Shown piece after piece: positions 1 to 6,695 of a stretch of 25,052 bases of DNA. A program made the translations under genes and the position numbers. Source of the DNA: Nanobdellota archaeon (GTDB taxonomy: Archaea; Nanobdellota; Nanobdellia; SCGC-AAA011-G17; GW2011-AR17); the NCBI GenBank assembly GCA_030018575.1, contig JASEIA010000008.1, positions 1 through 25,052 on the forward strand, given 5' to 3'. The notes below the pieces were generated by a model that had not been told where the DNA came from, did no database searches, and was given only the letters and a program-made list of their open reading frames with translations. Within the stretch, counting starts at the first letter, position 1. Each line of letters opens with the position of its first letter.

Positions 1-182
1 AAATTTATAAAGTCATCCCGAGCTAATTTATACGCAAAGCCGGAATTTTGCTCTTAGAAAGGCGGGCCTCAGGCATGCATTATCTGATTGTTTTGTTTTA
101 AAAATAATAAACTGCCTGAAGTATGGCGGAGCCCTGCCTTTTTTTAACAAAGCTTAAATACTGCCTGTGAATACCAGCACTT
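1..182. other. Intergenic start of window, with T-run and TATA-like box
   Basis: No gene could be supported here. A 7-base inverted pair (TCAGGCA near 69, TGCCTGA near 113) and a GC-rich segment followed by seven T at 139-145 look like a plus-strand terminator of something left of the window. CTTAAATA at 153-160 lies about 27 bases before the ATG at 183 and fits an archaeal TATA box for a leaderless transcript. A TTTATAA near position 4 cannot be assigned to a gene. Confidence 0.4.
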
Positions 183-482
183 ATGGCGCTTGACGATGAC
201 ATCGAGCCTGTATGCGTCGAGGGCATTGAGATAGAAGTTGCGTATGACAGGCTGAGGGACTTGAATCATATTTCCAGAGGGCATTATTGGGGGCACAGGA
301 TAGCTGAAAGGAAATCTTTTGCCCTTTTCATTGCAGAGGGGTGCTTGCTTTTATCTTTCTGGAATCCTCTTGCTATTATGTCAGGGGCGGTGTTTATTGC
401 CGCAGGCGTTTATTATGACTTCAGGCTGGCAAGGGAGCAGAGGCAGGCAGTCAGGTTCCTAGAGGAGAATTACAGACATTAG
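183..482 (+). CDS. Small membrane protein of unknown function
   Basis: This 99-residue protein is not recognised. It has an acidic N-terminus (MALDDDIEP), a charged, tyrosine- and histidine-containing stretch to about residue 45, then two adjacent hydrophobic segments (about 46-60 and 62-79) separated by an NP turn, and a basic/acidic tail (REQRQAVRFLEENYRH). A two-helix hairpin with both ends on the same side of the membrane is the simplest reading. The ATG at 183 is chosen because a TATA-like box sits about 27 bases upstream, which would give a leaderless mRNA. No catalytic motif is visible. The next gene has its own promoter, so the two need not be one operon. Confidence 0.6.
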   Translation: MALDDDIEPVCVEGIEIEVAYDRLRDLNHISRGHYWGHRIAERKSFALFIAEGCLLLSFWNPLAIMSGAVFIAAGVYYDFRLAREQRQAVRFLEENYRH

Positions 483-488
483 AAAGGC

Positions 489-530
489 TTATATAGTGGT
501 AGTAACTGCTAAATAGTAACATTAGGAGGT
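489..530 (+). promoter_or_regulatory. Promoter and Shine-Dalgarno that decide the start of the next gene
   Basis: TTATATA at 489-495 is a good archaeal TATA box, predicting transcription from about 517. A strong Shine-Dalgarno AGGAGGT at 524-530 touches the first ATG (531) but lies about 6 bases before the second ATG (537). The second ATG is therefore the better start. Confidence 0.65.
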
Positions 531-536
531 ATGAAA

Positions 537-1742
537 ATGCCAGAAGAAGGAATAAACATTGAAGGCTACACGCCGATTGTTGTAGACGAAGCATACAGAA
601 AAGACGGTGTTGTTCGTGTCCCGACAAATCTTGTTGACCCGAAAACATGGAAACCAGCTTTAAAAGAAGTGCCTATTTCAGAAGTAATTCTAATAAGGAG
701 AATTACATCACCTGACGCAGAGGAGGTTCTTGAAAGTATAGTGGAATTGTCTACAGCGGCTTTTGAAAGATATGAACATAGGCTTGATGCTTCTGTGCCT
801 AAAGAAGAATTTGATAATCTTGATATCGAGATAGGGGAAGGCTATACAATTACCTATGGCAATACTTCCAGATTTCCAGTGCTTAAGGACGAAAAGGGAT
901 ATAAGCCTGTAAACTCGCTTGCTTCTGAATGTTTTATCCTTAGGGATGAAAAAGAATATAGGCCTATAAGCGCACTTAAAATTAGCTCTGATGACCATAG
1001 TGGATCTAAAGTGGAAACGTTAATTCCTCTTGAAAGACAAGCACTGGCATATCTCCTCGATACTCCGAAAGATGCGCTTGCGCAGGTACTTAAGGAGGTT
1101 GAGCACCCTGCAGAAGAAGGCAAGGGTATTCATGGAATGATAAAGCAGCTTATACCTGAGCAGGATGTCGTTATAATCAATTATGGTGTACTTCCCAGAA
1201 AAGTACTTGATGAATGCGGTGATGACTGTGAGAAGATTGCAGGAGAGTTTATGAATCCCAATGCTAGAAAAGCTAGCTTTGGGCTTAGGGAGGCAGTGTC
1301 TATTCCGGTCAAGAATGGCAGTTTGCAGGATAAGGCAGAAGTAAATGAAATATTAAAGAATCACTTTAATGCCAAAGCGCAACAGATTGCTTCAATTCCT
1401 GTTCCGATGATAGCTGCTTCAAAACTAAACAATCTTAAGGCAGCTGGAAGCGCAGTCAAGAGAACTGTGGATGGTTTGTATGCTGCAGATTTGGAAGATG
1501 TTGAGCAGAAGATTTTGCCGCTTGAAATGTTTGTTCTTGAAACTGCAGCAAGGCTGCGCCTTGAGTGCCGTAGGATAGAATCGAAAGGAATGCTTGCAGC
1601 CATGAAAGCAAAAGCTTTGGAAGAGCAAGAGAAGGAAAAAGCTGTTCAAGAAAAAGCAATGCGCAAAGAGATGGACGCGATGCACCTGGAAATACAGGAG
1701 AAAGCGGACAGTTATTTAAGCTCTCTTCTCGGAAAGCAATAA
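537..1742 (+). CDS. Unrecognised ~400-residue protein with internal repeat and coiled-coil tail
   Basis: The protein has about 401 residues from the ATG at 537; an ATG at 531 would add two. I do not recognise the family. It is soluble-looking, with no signal peptide or membrane helix. Near residues 115-150 a 13-residue segment is repeated in tandem with a 19-residue period: LKDEKGYKPVNSL followed by LRDEKEYRPISAL (7 identical, most others conservative). The last 60 residues or so are rich in E, K, A, M and Q with heptad-like spacing and probably form a coiled coil ending in SSLLGKQ. A strong Shine-Dalgarno and its own TATA box suggest good expression. The gene converges on sepF, with T-rich sequence between. 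Confidence 0.75.
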   Translation: MPEEGINIEGYTPIVVDEAYRKDGVVRVPTNLVDPKTWKPALKEVPISEVILIRRITSPDAEEVLESIVELSTAAFERYEHRLDASVPKEEFDNLDIEIGEGYTITYGNTSRFPVLKDEKGYKPVNSLASECFILRDEKEYRPISALKISSDDHSGSKVETLIPLERQALAYLLDTPKDALAQVLKEVEHPAEEGKGIHGMIKQLIPEQDVVIINYGVLPRKVLDECGDDCEKIAGEFMNPNARKASFGLREAVSIPVKNGSLQDKAEVNEILKNHFNAKAQQIASIPVPMIAASKLNNLKAAGSAVKRTVDGLYAADLEDVEQKILPLEMFVLETAARLRLECRRIESKGMLAAMKAKALEEQEKEKAVQEKAMRKEMDAMHLEIQEKADSYLSSLLGKQ

Positions 1743-1813
1743 GCTGCCTTTTTATTTTCTTCTTTATAATTATCTCTTCTTCAAATACAATTAAAAAAAC
1801 TAATAAAACAAGC
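1743..1813. terminator. T/A-rich convergent terminator region
   Basis: Between two convergent genes the plus strand has T runs (CTTTTTATTTTCTTC, about 1750-1765) and A-rich DNA at 1790-1805 that reads as a T run (AGTTTTTTTAATTG) on the minus strand. Archaeal transcription ends at such oligo-T tracts, so this is likely a two-way terminator. No hairpin is needed or seen. Confidence 0.5.
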
Positions 1814-2194
1814 TTACTCTTCAGAAACTTCGCTCATCTCAGGCGCTTGCGGAACAGGCTTCTGCCTGTAAATCTCTGCAAAGCCGGGAGCCAAAACAAT
1901 CCAGTCTCCGCCAAGCCCTGCAATCTCTGCGCCTAATTCAGCAGAAACATTCTTCAGCTTGTTCACAGACCTTTTCAGGTCAATAACATCCTTGTCCTTA
2001 AGAGGAGAAACATCAAGAAGCATTATTGTTCTTCCTTCCCTCAAGACAGCTGCAACCTTCTTTATGTCGTCAAAGCACGTGAGCTGCATAGTCCTTATGC
2101 TTACCTTTGGGCACTGCTTTTGATGCTCCATTTCTATGAAATCTTCAGTAGCCGGAGCCGCGACCTTTTTCATCACCCAGTCCAAAACCTTCAT
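1814..2194 (-). CDS. sepF: SepF-like cell division protein
   Basis: This 126-residue protein matches the archaeal SepF (DUF552) pattern: a short amphipathic N-terminal segment MKVLDWVMKKV that could bind membrane, a linker, then the core from about residue 33 (SIRTMQLTCFDDIKKVAAVLREGRTIMLLDVSPL, split as two strands and a helix) and a C-terminal strand IVLAPGFAEIY. In archaea SepF links FtsZ to the membrane during division. FtsZ itself is not in the window. A Shine-Dalgarno AAGGTGA (near 2198-2204 on the minus strand) precedes the ATG, and a TATA-like box, TTTATAAAC on the minus strand, lies near 2250, so this gene has a short leader. The acidic tail SEVSEE is unremarkable. The family assignment is firm at the fold level. 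Confidence 0.82.
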   Translation of the reverse strand: MKVLDWVMKKVAAPATEDFIEMEHQKQCPKVSIRTMQLTCFDDIKKVAAVLREGRTIMLLDVSPLKDKDVIDLKRSVNKLKNVSAELGAEIAGLGGDWIVLAPGFAEIYRQKPVPQAPEMSEVSEE

Positions 2195-2283
2195 TATGTT
2201 TCACCTTCCCTTTGTGGAATATACTGCTATTAGGGATATATGCCTTGTTTATAAAACTTTGCACTAATCGGCTTTCACATACC

Positions 2284-2793
2284 CTAATCATACCTGTGTA
2301 TCTTCAAATATGTCTTTATGTCGTAAACAACAGCCTCGATGTCTTTCCTGAGCTTTGACTCATACTCCTCGAATGTCGGCCCCTTTCCGAACTTGTCATA
2401 AAGCTCCCTCAAAAACCTTTCAAAGCCTGTCTTGATTTTCATCGCCCACTCGTCCTCAATGTCCTTTGAGATGTAGCCGCCCACTGCAATTGAGACATTG
2501 CCTTCCTGAAGCGTTTTCTTCTTCTCCTCGTCCTCAAGAATCATGTCCTTTGTGTCGGCAATGAAATTAACCTCAATTATTATCTTAGTATAAGTGTCCA
2601 TCTTCTTCTCGCACTTCCAGAGGAAATGCGTTTTGTGCCCCTCATCGCGCCCTGACTCTGCATACTCCTTTTCCTCAATGTCATATCCCCTTTCCTTCAT
2701 CCAGCTGCGAAGCATCTTGTAGAAATCCTTTATTTCAAAGCTCAGGCTCTGCTTTATCTTGGTTACAGGCACAACATAATCCATTACTGCCAT
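2284..2793 (-). CDS. Conserved hypothetical protein, paralogue A of a tandem pair
   Basis: This 169-residue protein is not recognised by family. It is mostly alpha/beta with a central strand-rich part (YTKIIIEVNFIADTKDMI) and a long C-terminal helical region (FLRELYDKFGKGPTFEEYESKL). Both segments align with the neighbouring gene at 2939-3448, so the two are paralogues from a duplication. No catalytic motif, signal peptide or membrane helix is visible. The start at 2793 is supported by a TATA box about 28 bases upstream, indicating a leaderless mRNA. Confidence 0.7.
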   Translation of the reverse strand: MAVMDYVVPVTKIKQSLSFEIKDFYKMLRSWMKERGYDIEEKEYAESGRDEGHKTHFLWKCEKKMDTYTKIIIEVNFIADTKDMILEDEEKKKTLQEGNVSIAVGGYISKDIEDEWAMKIKTGFERFLRELYDKFGKGPTFEEYESKLRKDIEAVVYDIKTYLKIHRYD

Positions 2794-2805
2794 GAGAAAT
2801 ATAGA

Positions 2806-2826
2806 GCAATATATTGCTTATATAGC
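2806..2826 (-). promoter_or_regulatory. TATA box overlapped by a 12-base perfect palindrome
   Basis: On the minus strand GCTATATAAGC (2826 to 2816) is a TATA box centred about 28 bases from the ATG at 2793. GCAATATATTGC at 2806-2817 is a perfect 12-base palindrome between the TATA box and the start site, the position of an operator in archaeal repression. A/T-rich palindromes arise by chance, so the operator role is inference. Confidence 0.45.
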
Positions 2827-2938
2827 TTTCTCTTGGCTGGTTGGTAATGCTATCGGTTAAAAAAGGCGGCTTGGAAATAAGTCAATATCTTGTTTTCAAA
2901 ACAATGCAAACAAAGAATTAATGCCAGAGGCTCGCCTT

Positions 2939-3448
2939 CTAATCCAGCTTTTCCTTCAGGTCGTCAAGGAAGTCCCTTGCTTCGTCTTCCAGCTTGTCCT
3001 CATAGTTCTTGAGCCTTGCCTTTGCAAGGTATTTCTCGTAAACAGCGCGCAAGAAATCAGAAAACTCGCCCTTCTTTTCGCTGAAATTCTTCAGGTAATT
3101 CTTCTGCATCCTTGCATTGAACACAACCTCAACCCTTCCCTGGTTCCTTTTCTTCTTTGCGCCGTCAGGAAGCTCAACAATGACAGTGTTCATGTCCCTC
3201 ACAAGAAACTCAACCTCAATGATGAACTTGATATAATAAGTGACTTTTCTTTCCATGTACCAGTTTGACTCTATATAATTGCCCGTGGGCCCTACTTTTT
3301 CAGTGTGCTTTTTCTCAATGAAGTCATAGTTGTACTGCGAAGCAAACTGCGGGATTAAGGCAAACATTCCGTCAAAGTCCAGTATTCCCGCTTTCTTAAT
3401 CAGGAGATTCTTGAATATGTTAATCGGATTCTTTCTTTCCTTTCCCAT
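2939..3448 (-). CDS. Conserved hypothetical protein, paralogue B of a tandem pair
   Basis: About 169 residues from the ATG at 3448 (MGKERKNPINIF). The frame stays open upstream to 3583, but that part is the translation of a repeated hairpin block also found before rpoB', so it is not taken as protein. The protein shares with paralogue A the strand YIKFIIEVEFLV (versus YTKIIIEVNFIA) and the tail FLRAVYEKYLAKARLKNYEDKL. The function is unknown. It appears to be cotranscribed with the zinc-ribbon gene upstream (3657-3824), separated by a hairpin-filled spacer of about 208 bases. The end is a charged helix (DDLKEKLD). Confidence 0.7.
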   Translation of the reverse strand: MGKERKNPINIFKNLLIKKAGILDFDGMFALIPQFASQYNYDFIEKKHTEKVGPTGNYIESNWYMERKVTYYIKFIIEVEFLVRDMNTVIVELPDGAKKKRNQGRVEVVFNARMQKNYLKNFSEKKGEFSDFLRAVYEKYLAKARLKNYEDKLEDEARDFLDDLKEKLD

Positions 3449-3476
3449 TCTCACTTCGCTCCGCTTCGTTCGAAGG

Positions 3477-3581
3477 TCCCATCGAAACTTTGTTTCGGGG
3501 CAATCGAAAACGTCGCACGTTTTCGGTGCGCAGAAAGCCTCGGGCTTTCTACCGTGCCGAAAATCTCGGATTTTCGAGCAC
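3477..3581 (-). repeat. 105-base four-hairpin block, copy 1
   Basis: Read on the minus strand this segment is identical over 105 bases to 10233-10337. It holds four consecutive perfect hairpins with 3-base loops: CGAAAATC/GATTTTCG (loop CGA), AGAAAGCC/GGCTTTCT (CGA), CGAAAACGT/ACGTTTTCG (GCG) and CGAAAC/GTTTCG (AAA). It ends about 28 bases before the start codon of the gene at 3448. Both copies have the same orientation relative to the downstream gene. Confidence 0.9.
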
Positions 3582-3656
3582 ACTCACTTCCATTGAAAAT
3601 GTTTCGCATTTTCGGGGTGCCAAAAATGTTGCATTTTTGAGCATGTTCGCAGACCA
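3582..3656 (-). repeat. Further hairpins between zinc-ribbon gene and repeat block
   Basis: Directly after the zinc-ribbon stop codon the minus strand reads GGTCTGCGAAC, also found after the rpoB'' stop codon. Two more perfect hairpins follow: CAAAAATG/CATTTTTG and GAAAATG/CATTTTC. Then comes GGAAGTGAGTG, leading into the 105-base block. No reading frame of note is present. Confidence 0.75.
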
Positions 3657-3824
3657 TTAGTCAGTGTTTTCCTCTGCCTCTTCCTCTGAAGTCCCGAACT
3701 CCTCGTCCTTGCAATCCTCGCAGAGGAGCCTGCCGTCAATGTCATACAATCTGCCGTATGAGCCGCACTCCTCGCACTCGCCTTCATGGTACTTTTTCCT
3801 TTCTGATTTTAGCTCGTTTGCCAT
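3657..3824 (-). CDS. Small zinc-ribbon protein (55 residues)
   Basis: This short gene starts at the ATG at 3824 and ends with TAA at 3657. It encodes a basic head (MANELKSERKKYHEG), a zinc ribbon with C17-x2-C20 (ECEECGSYG) and C35-x2-C38 (LLCEDCKDEE), and a very acidic tail (EEEAEENTD). The knuckle spacing (14 residues between pairs) fits a treble-clef or rubredoxin-like knuckle that binds one zinc ion, as in many small archaeal proteins that contact nucleic acid or protein. The specific role is unknown. Support comes from a TATA box at 3846-3855 on the minus strand, 27 bases before the ATG, giving a leaderless mRNA. It is the first gene of a probable unit with paralogue B. Confidence 0.75.
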   Translation of the reverse strand: MANELKSERKKYHEGECEECGSYGRLYDIDGRLLCEDCKDEEFGTSEEEAEENTD

Positions 3825-3845
3825 AGCCAGAATAAAGAATTTAAC

Positions 3846-3855
3846 ATTTATAAAC
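3846..3855 (-). promoter_or_regulatory. TATA box of the zinc-ribbon gene
   Basis: GTTTATAAAT on the minus strand is centred 27 bases before the ATG at 3824. This is the spacing expected for a transcript that starts at the start codon. Confidence 0.6.
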
Positions 3856-3918
3856 TTATAGATATTCCAGTAGATAATGTAGCTTAAAAAGCTAAAGGAA
3901 AAGTGCTTACGCCGCCTT

Positions 3919-5628
3919 TTACTTCTTCAAAAACTTCATAAACTCTTTCAGGGAATACGTATTAATCACATCATTCTTGGAACACCAGCCTCTTCTTGCC
4001 ACCCCAATTCCGTATTCCATGAACTTCAATTCATCAGTTGAATGCGCATCAGTGTTAACAGAAATCTTCACGCCTTTCTCAACCGCCTTTTTCACGTAAG
4101 CATCCCTTAAGTCCATTCTTGCAGGAGCTGAATTTATCTCCAATGCAACATTATATTTCTTCGCCGCATTCATCAATGCTTCCATGTCAATGCCCATCTC
4201 CTCCCTTTTCCCAAAATGCCTTGAAGTCGGATGCCCCAAGATATGAACATAAGGGTTGCTTATTGCCTTTACAAGCCTTGCAGTAATTTCTTCTTTAGGC
4301 ATCCTGAACTTTGAATGCACAGAAGCAACAACAACATCTAACTTCTTCAAAATCTCATCAGAATAATCCAAAGAGCCGTCTTCAAGAATGTTAACTTCAG
4401 AGCCGCACAAGACCCTTATGCCCTTCAGCTTCTTATTAACCCGCTTCACTTCCTCTATCTTCTTAAAAAGCATTTGCTCAGAAAGCCCGTTTGCAATATG
4501 CTCTGATTTTGAATGGTCTGAGATGCAGATATATTCATATCCTCTTTTTTTAGCAGCAAGAGCCATCTCTTCAATTGTGTTGTCTCCATCAGAATATGCT
4601 GAATGGCAATGCAAGTCTCCTTTGATATCGGCAACAGAAACAAGCAAAGGCAATTTTCCTTTCAAAGCAGCCTCTATCTCGCCTGTATTTTCCCGAAGCT
4701 CAGGCTCAATATAGGAAAGCCCCAGCGCATTATACACCTCTTCTTCTGTCTTCCCTGCAACCTGCCTTTCCTTTCTGAACAATCCGTACTCGCTAAGCTT
4801 CAGCCCTTTTGCAATTGCTATTTTCCTTAATTCAATATTATGGTCCTTGCTGCCTGTGAAATACTGCATTGCAGCGCCAAAGCTTTTCAAGGGCACAACC
4901 CTCAAGTCAGCCTGCATGCTATTAGAAAGCAAAACGCTTGACTTTGTTTCTCCCTTTGCAATGACTGACTTAACAAAAGGAAGAGAGACAAATATCTGAA
5001 TTACTTCCAATGGCTTTGATGAAACAGCAAGTATGTCAATGTCCTTCACAGTATCCCTCATTCTTCTCAATGAGCCTGCAATCTCAACGCGCTCAGCCTT
5101 TTTTTCAAGCGCTGTTTTTATCTCTTCAGCAATAGGCATCGCGTAAGCAAGCAAGACTCTTTCCCGCCCCTTCTTGTAAATGTCAAGCCCTTTGAGTATG
5201 TTTTCCTCTGTTTTTTCCCTGAACAAAGGCAGCTTTGAAATTCTGTGCTCTAAAGCAGCTTTCTCCAAATCCTGAACATTCTTTATCTTCAGCTTCTTAT
5301 ACAAAAGCATAGCCTTCTTTGGCCCAAGCCCGGGCACTTCAAGCAGCGAGCTTAATCCCGCAGGAATGCTCTTCTTCAGCTTTTCATATTCCCTGACTTT
5401 TCCATTTTCAATGAATTCAGCAATCTTGTTTGCAATATTAATCCCGACTCCGGGAATTTCCTTAAGCGCCTTCAAGCCGCCCTTCTTGTAAATCTCTTCA
5501 ACATCCTCAGAAAGCTCGCCAATAGCTCTTGCCGCCTTCCTGTAAGCAACAGGCTTCCACTGCACGTTCTGCATTTCAAGAATGTCAGCCATCTTAAAGA
5601 AGATGGAGGCTATTTCAGGGTTTTTCAT
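3919..5628 (-). CDS. polX: Family X DNA polymerase with C-terminal PHP domain
   Basis: About 569 residues, the usual length of bacterial and archaeal PolX. The N-terminal 8-kDa-like region has two helix-hairpin-helix motifs (IPGVGINIANKIAEF near residue 60, VPGLGPKKAMLLYKK near 100). The nucleotidyltransferase domain has the GS motif (AGSLRR near 187) and catalytic acids in KDIDILA (near 198/200) and QADLRV (near 243). The C-terminal PHP phosphoesterase has its metal-binding motifs: DLHCHSAYSDG (near 340), SDHS, GSEVNIL, VASVHSK, LGHPTSR and NTDAH. All key residues are present, so polymerase and 3'-5' exonuclease/phosphatase activity are expected, in gap filling during base-excision repair. 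A GTG six bases upstream is also in frame, but the ATG at 5628 lies 26 bases from a TATA box and is preferred. Confidence 0.93.
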   Translation of the reverse strand: MKNPEIASIFFKMADILEMQNVQWKPVAYRKAARAIGELSEDVEEIYKKGGLKALKEIPGVGINIANKIAEFIENGKVREYEKLKKSIPAGLSSLLEVPGLGPKKAMLLYKKLKIKNVQDLEKAALEHRISKLPLFREKTEENILKGLDIYKKGRERVLLAYAMPIAEEIKTALEKKAERVEIAGSLRRMRDTVKDIDILAVSSKPLEVIQIFVSLPFVKSVIAKGETKSSVLLSNSMQADLRVVPLKSFGAAMQYFTGSKDHNIELRKIAIAKGLKLSEYGLFRKERQVAGKTEEEVYNALGLSYIEPELRENTGEIEAALKGKLPLLVSVADIKGDLHCHSAYSDGDNTIEEMALAAKKRGYEYICISDHSKSEHIANGLSEQMLFKKIEEVKRVNKKLKGIRVLCGSEVNILEDGSLDYSDEILKKLDVVVASVHSKFRMPKEEITARLVKAISNPYVHILGHPTSRHFGKREEMGIDMEALMNAAKKYNVALEINSAPARMDLRDAYVKKAVEKGVKISVNTDAHSTDELKFMEYGIGVARRGWCSKNDVINTYSLKEFMKFLKK

Positions 5629-5648
5629 ATGCACTTAATGGCAGAGAA

Positions 5649-5658
5649 TGTATATAAG
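5649..5658 (-). promoter_or_regulatory. TATA box of polX
   Basis: CTTATATAC on the minus strand is centred about 26 bases before the ATG at 5628, which suggests a leaderless polX transcript. The rest of the polX/HD intergenic space (5659-5747) holds only A-rich and G-rich sequence. Confidence 0.6.
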
Positions 5659-5746
5659 ATTAACGAAAAAAGAAAAAGGATGGCCTCTTTTTTGAGGGAT
5701 TCAGGGGGAAGGGGGGTTTATGGAATGCAGCCACAAATCCCGCCAA

Positions 5747-5758
5747 CTATTTAAATCC
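5747..5758 (+). promoter_or_regulatory. TATA box of the HD-domain gene
   Basis: CTATTTAAATCC is centred about 27 bases before the ATG at 5779, consistent with a leaderless transcript. Confidence 0.55.
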
Positions 5759-5778
5759 TGCATACATGATAAATAAGC

Positions 5779-6420
5779 ATGGACAGGGAACTAAGGGACA
5801 GGCTCATCAGGCTCGCAAGTCAGAAAATAATTGATTCAGACCCGTCGCATGACATGGAGCATGCGATGCGAGTCCTTGCAAATGTAGAGAGGATTGCAAA
5901 AGAGGAAAAAGCAGACATGGATATTATTGTACCGGCTGCGCTTTTCCACGACATTGTCAATCACCCAAAAAACAGCCCCAAGGCAAACATTGCCCCTGAC
6001 GAAAGCGCAGACGCGGCAAGAAAACTGTTGGAAACTGTTAAAGGCTACCCAAAAGGCAAAATAGAAGATGTATGCACTGCAATAACACAGTGCTCGTTTG
6101 CCAAGAACATAGTGCCTGAGCTTCCGGAAGCAAAAATCCTGCAGGATGCGGACGGGCTGGAATCGACAGGCGCAATATCCATAATGAGAACATTCTCGTC
6201 AATAGGGCAGATGAAAAAGGCTTTTTATCATCAGAAAGACCCGTTTTGCAGGGCGAGGGAACCAAGCCCGTTAAGCTTTGGAATAGACTTATTTTATGCA
6301 AGGCTGCTTAAGGTCGGGAAAAGAATGCACACAAAGGCTGCCAAAAGGATTGCAAAGAAAAGGACGAGATTTCTTAAAGATTTCCTCAGCGAATTAGAAA
6401 CAGAGCTTAAAGGCGAATAG
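5779..6420 (+). CDS. HD-domain phosphohydrolase
   Basis: A 213-residue HD-superfamily protein of the YedJ-like kind. Metal ligands are visible in order: H24 and H28 in SHDMEHAMRV, the H57-D58 doublet in LFHDIV and the distal aspartate in LQDADGLES (near 123-125). These sites bind divalent metals and cleave phosphate monoesters or diesters; the actual substrate cannot be read from the sequence. The core is followed by a basic C-terminal helix (RIAKKRTRFLKDFLSELETELKGE). The gene is monocistronic by appearance, with its own TATA box, and diverges from polX. No odd features; length is normal for the group. Confidence 0.85.
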   Translation: MDRELRDRLIRLASQKIIDSDPSHDMEHAMRVLANVERIAKEEKADMDIIVPAALFHDIVNHPKNSPKANIAPDESADAARKLLETVKGYPKGKIEDVCTAITQCSFAKNIVPELPEAKILQDADGLESTGAISIMRTFSSIGQMKKAFYHQKDPFCRAREPSPLSFGIDLFYARLLKVGKRMHTKAAKRIAKKRTRFLKDFLSELETELKGE

Positions 6421-6695
6421 CCCTCTTTTGTTTTCAAATCATTAAAAACAATTTTTTAACGCCGGAGGCAGGCTTTTCCGCCATAAGATATTGTTCAAAT
6501 ATCGGCAGATGGTGCCTTTCTTAAACGATTTTTGCGGTTTGGGCGTAAATGCCCCGTGGAATAGCCAAGCGCAAGAACCGCCAAAAGTAGGATATGCCGA
6601 AGTTTGAAGAGAACCCCGCCATAACAATCTTTATATACTATTTTGCCCTTAGAAATAGCATTAAATTAAAAAAGAGGGCTGTCTCATCATATGCT
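6421..6695. other. Intergenic segment with inverted repeats, possible ncRNA, kae1 promoter
   Basis: About 275 bases without a supported gene. TTATATAC at 6631-6638 is a TATA box placed about 60 bases before the kae1 ATG, giving a leader of about 35 bases. Left of it, 6465-6600 has several inverted repeats: GATATT/AATATC near 6486, a GGGC/GCCC hairpin near 6540, and an outer pairing of TTTTGCGGTT (near 6531) with AACCGCCAAAA (near 6575-6586). This GC-rich block would fold on either strand. No known archaeal RNA (SRP, RNase P, 5S) consensus was recognised in it. Confidence 0.35.

Noticed and set aside
5696..5716. G-quadruplex upstream of the HD-domain gene.
   Set aside because: Only three separated G runs exist; a four-tract structure would need the last run to be split.
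6442..6627. Small minus-strand proteins before kae1.
   Set aside because: Start codons lie upstream of or too near the TATA box, and the composition (Trp/Pro/Ser-rich) looks like translated structured DNA.
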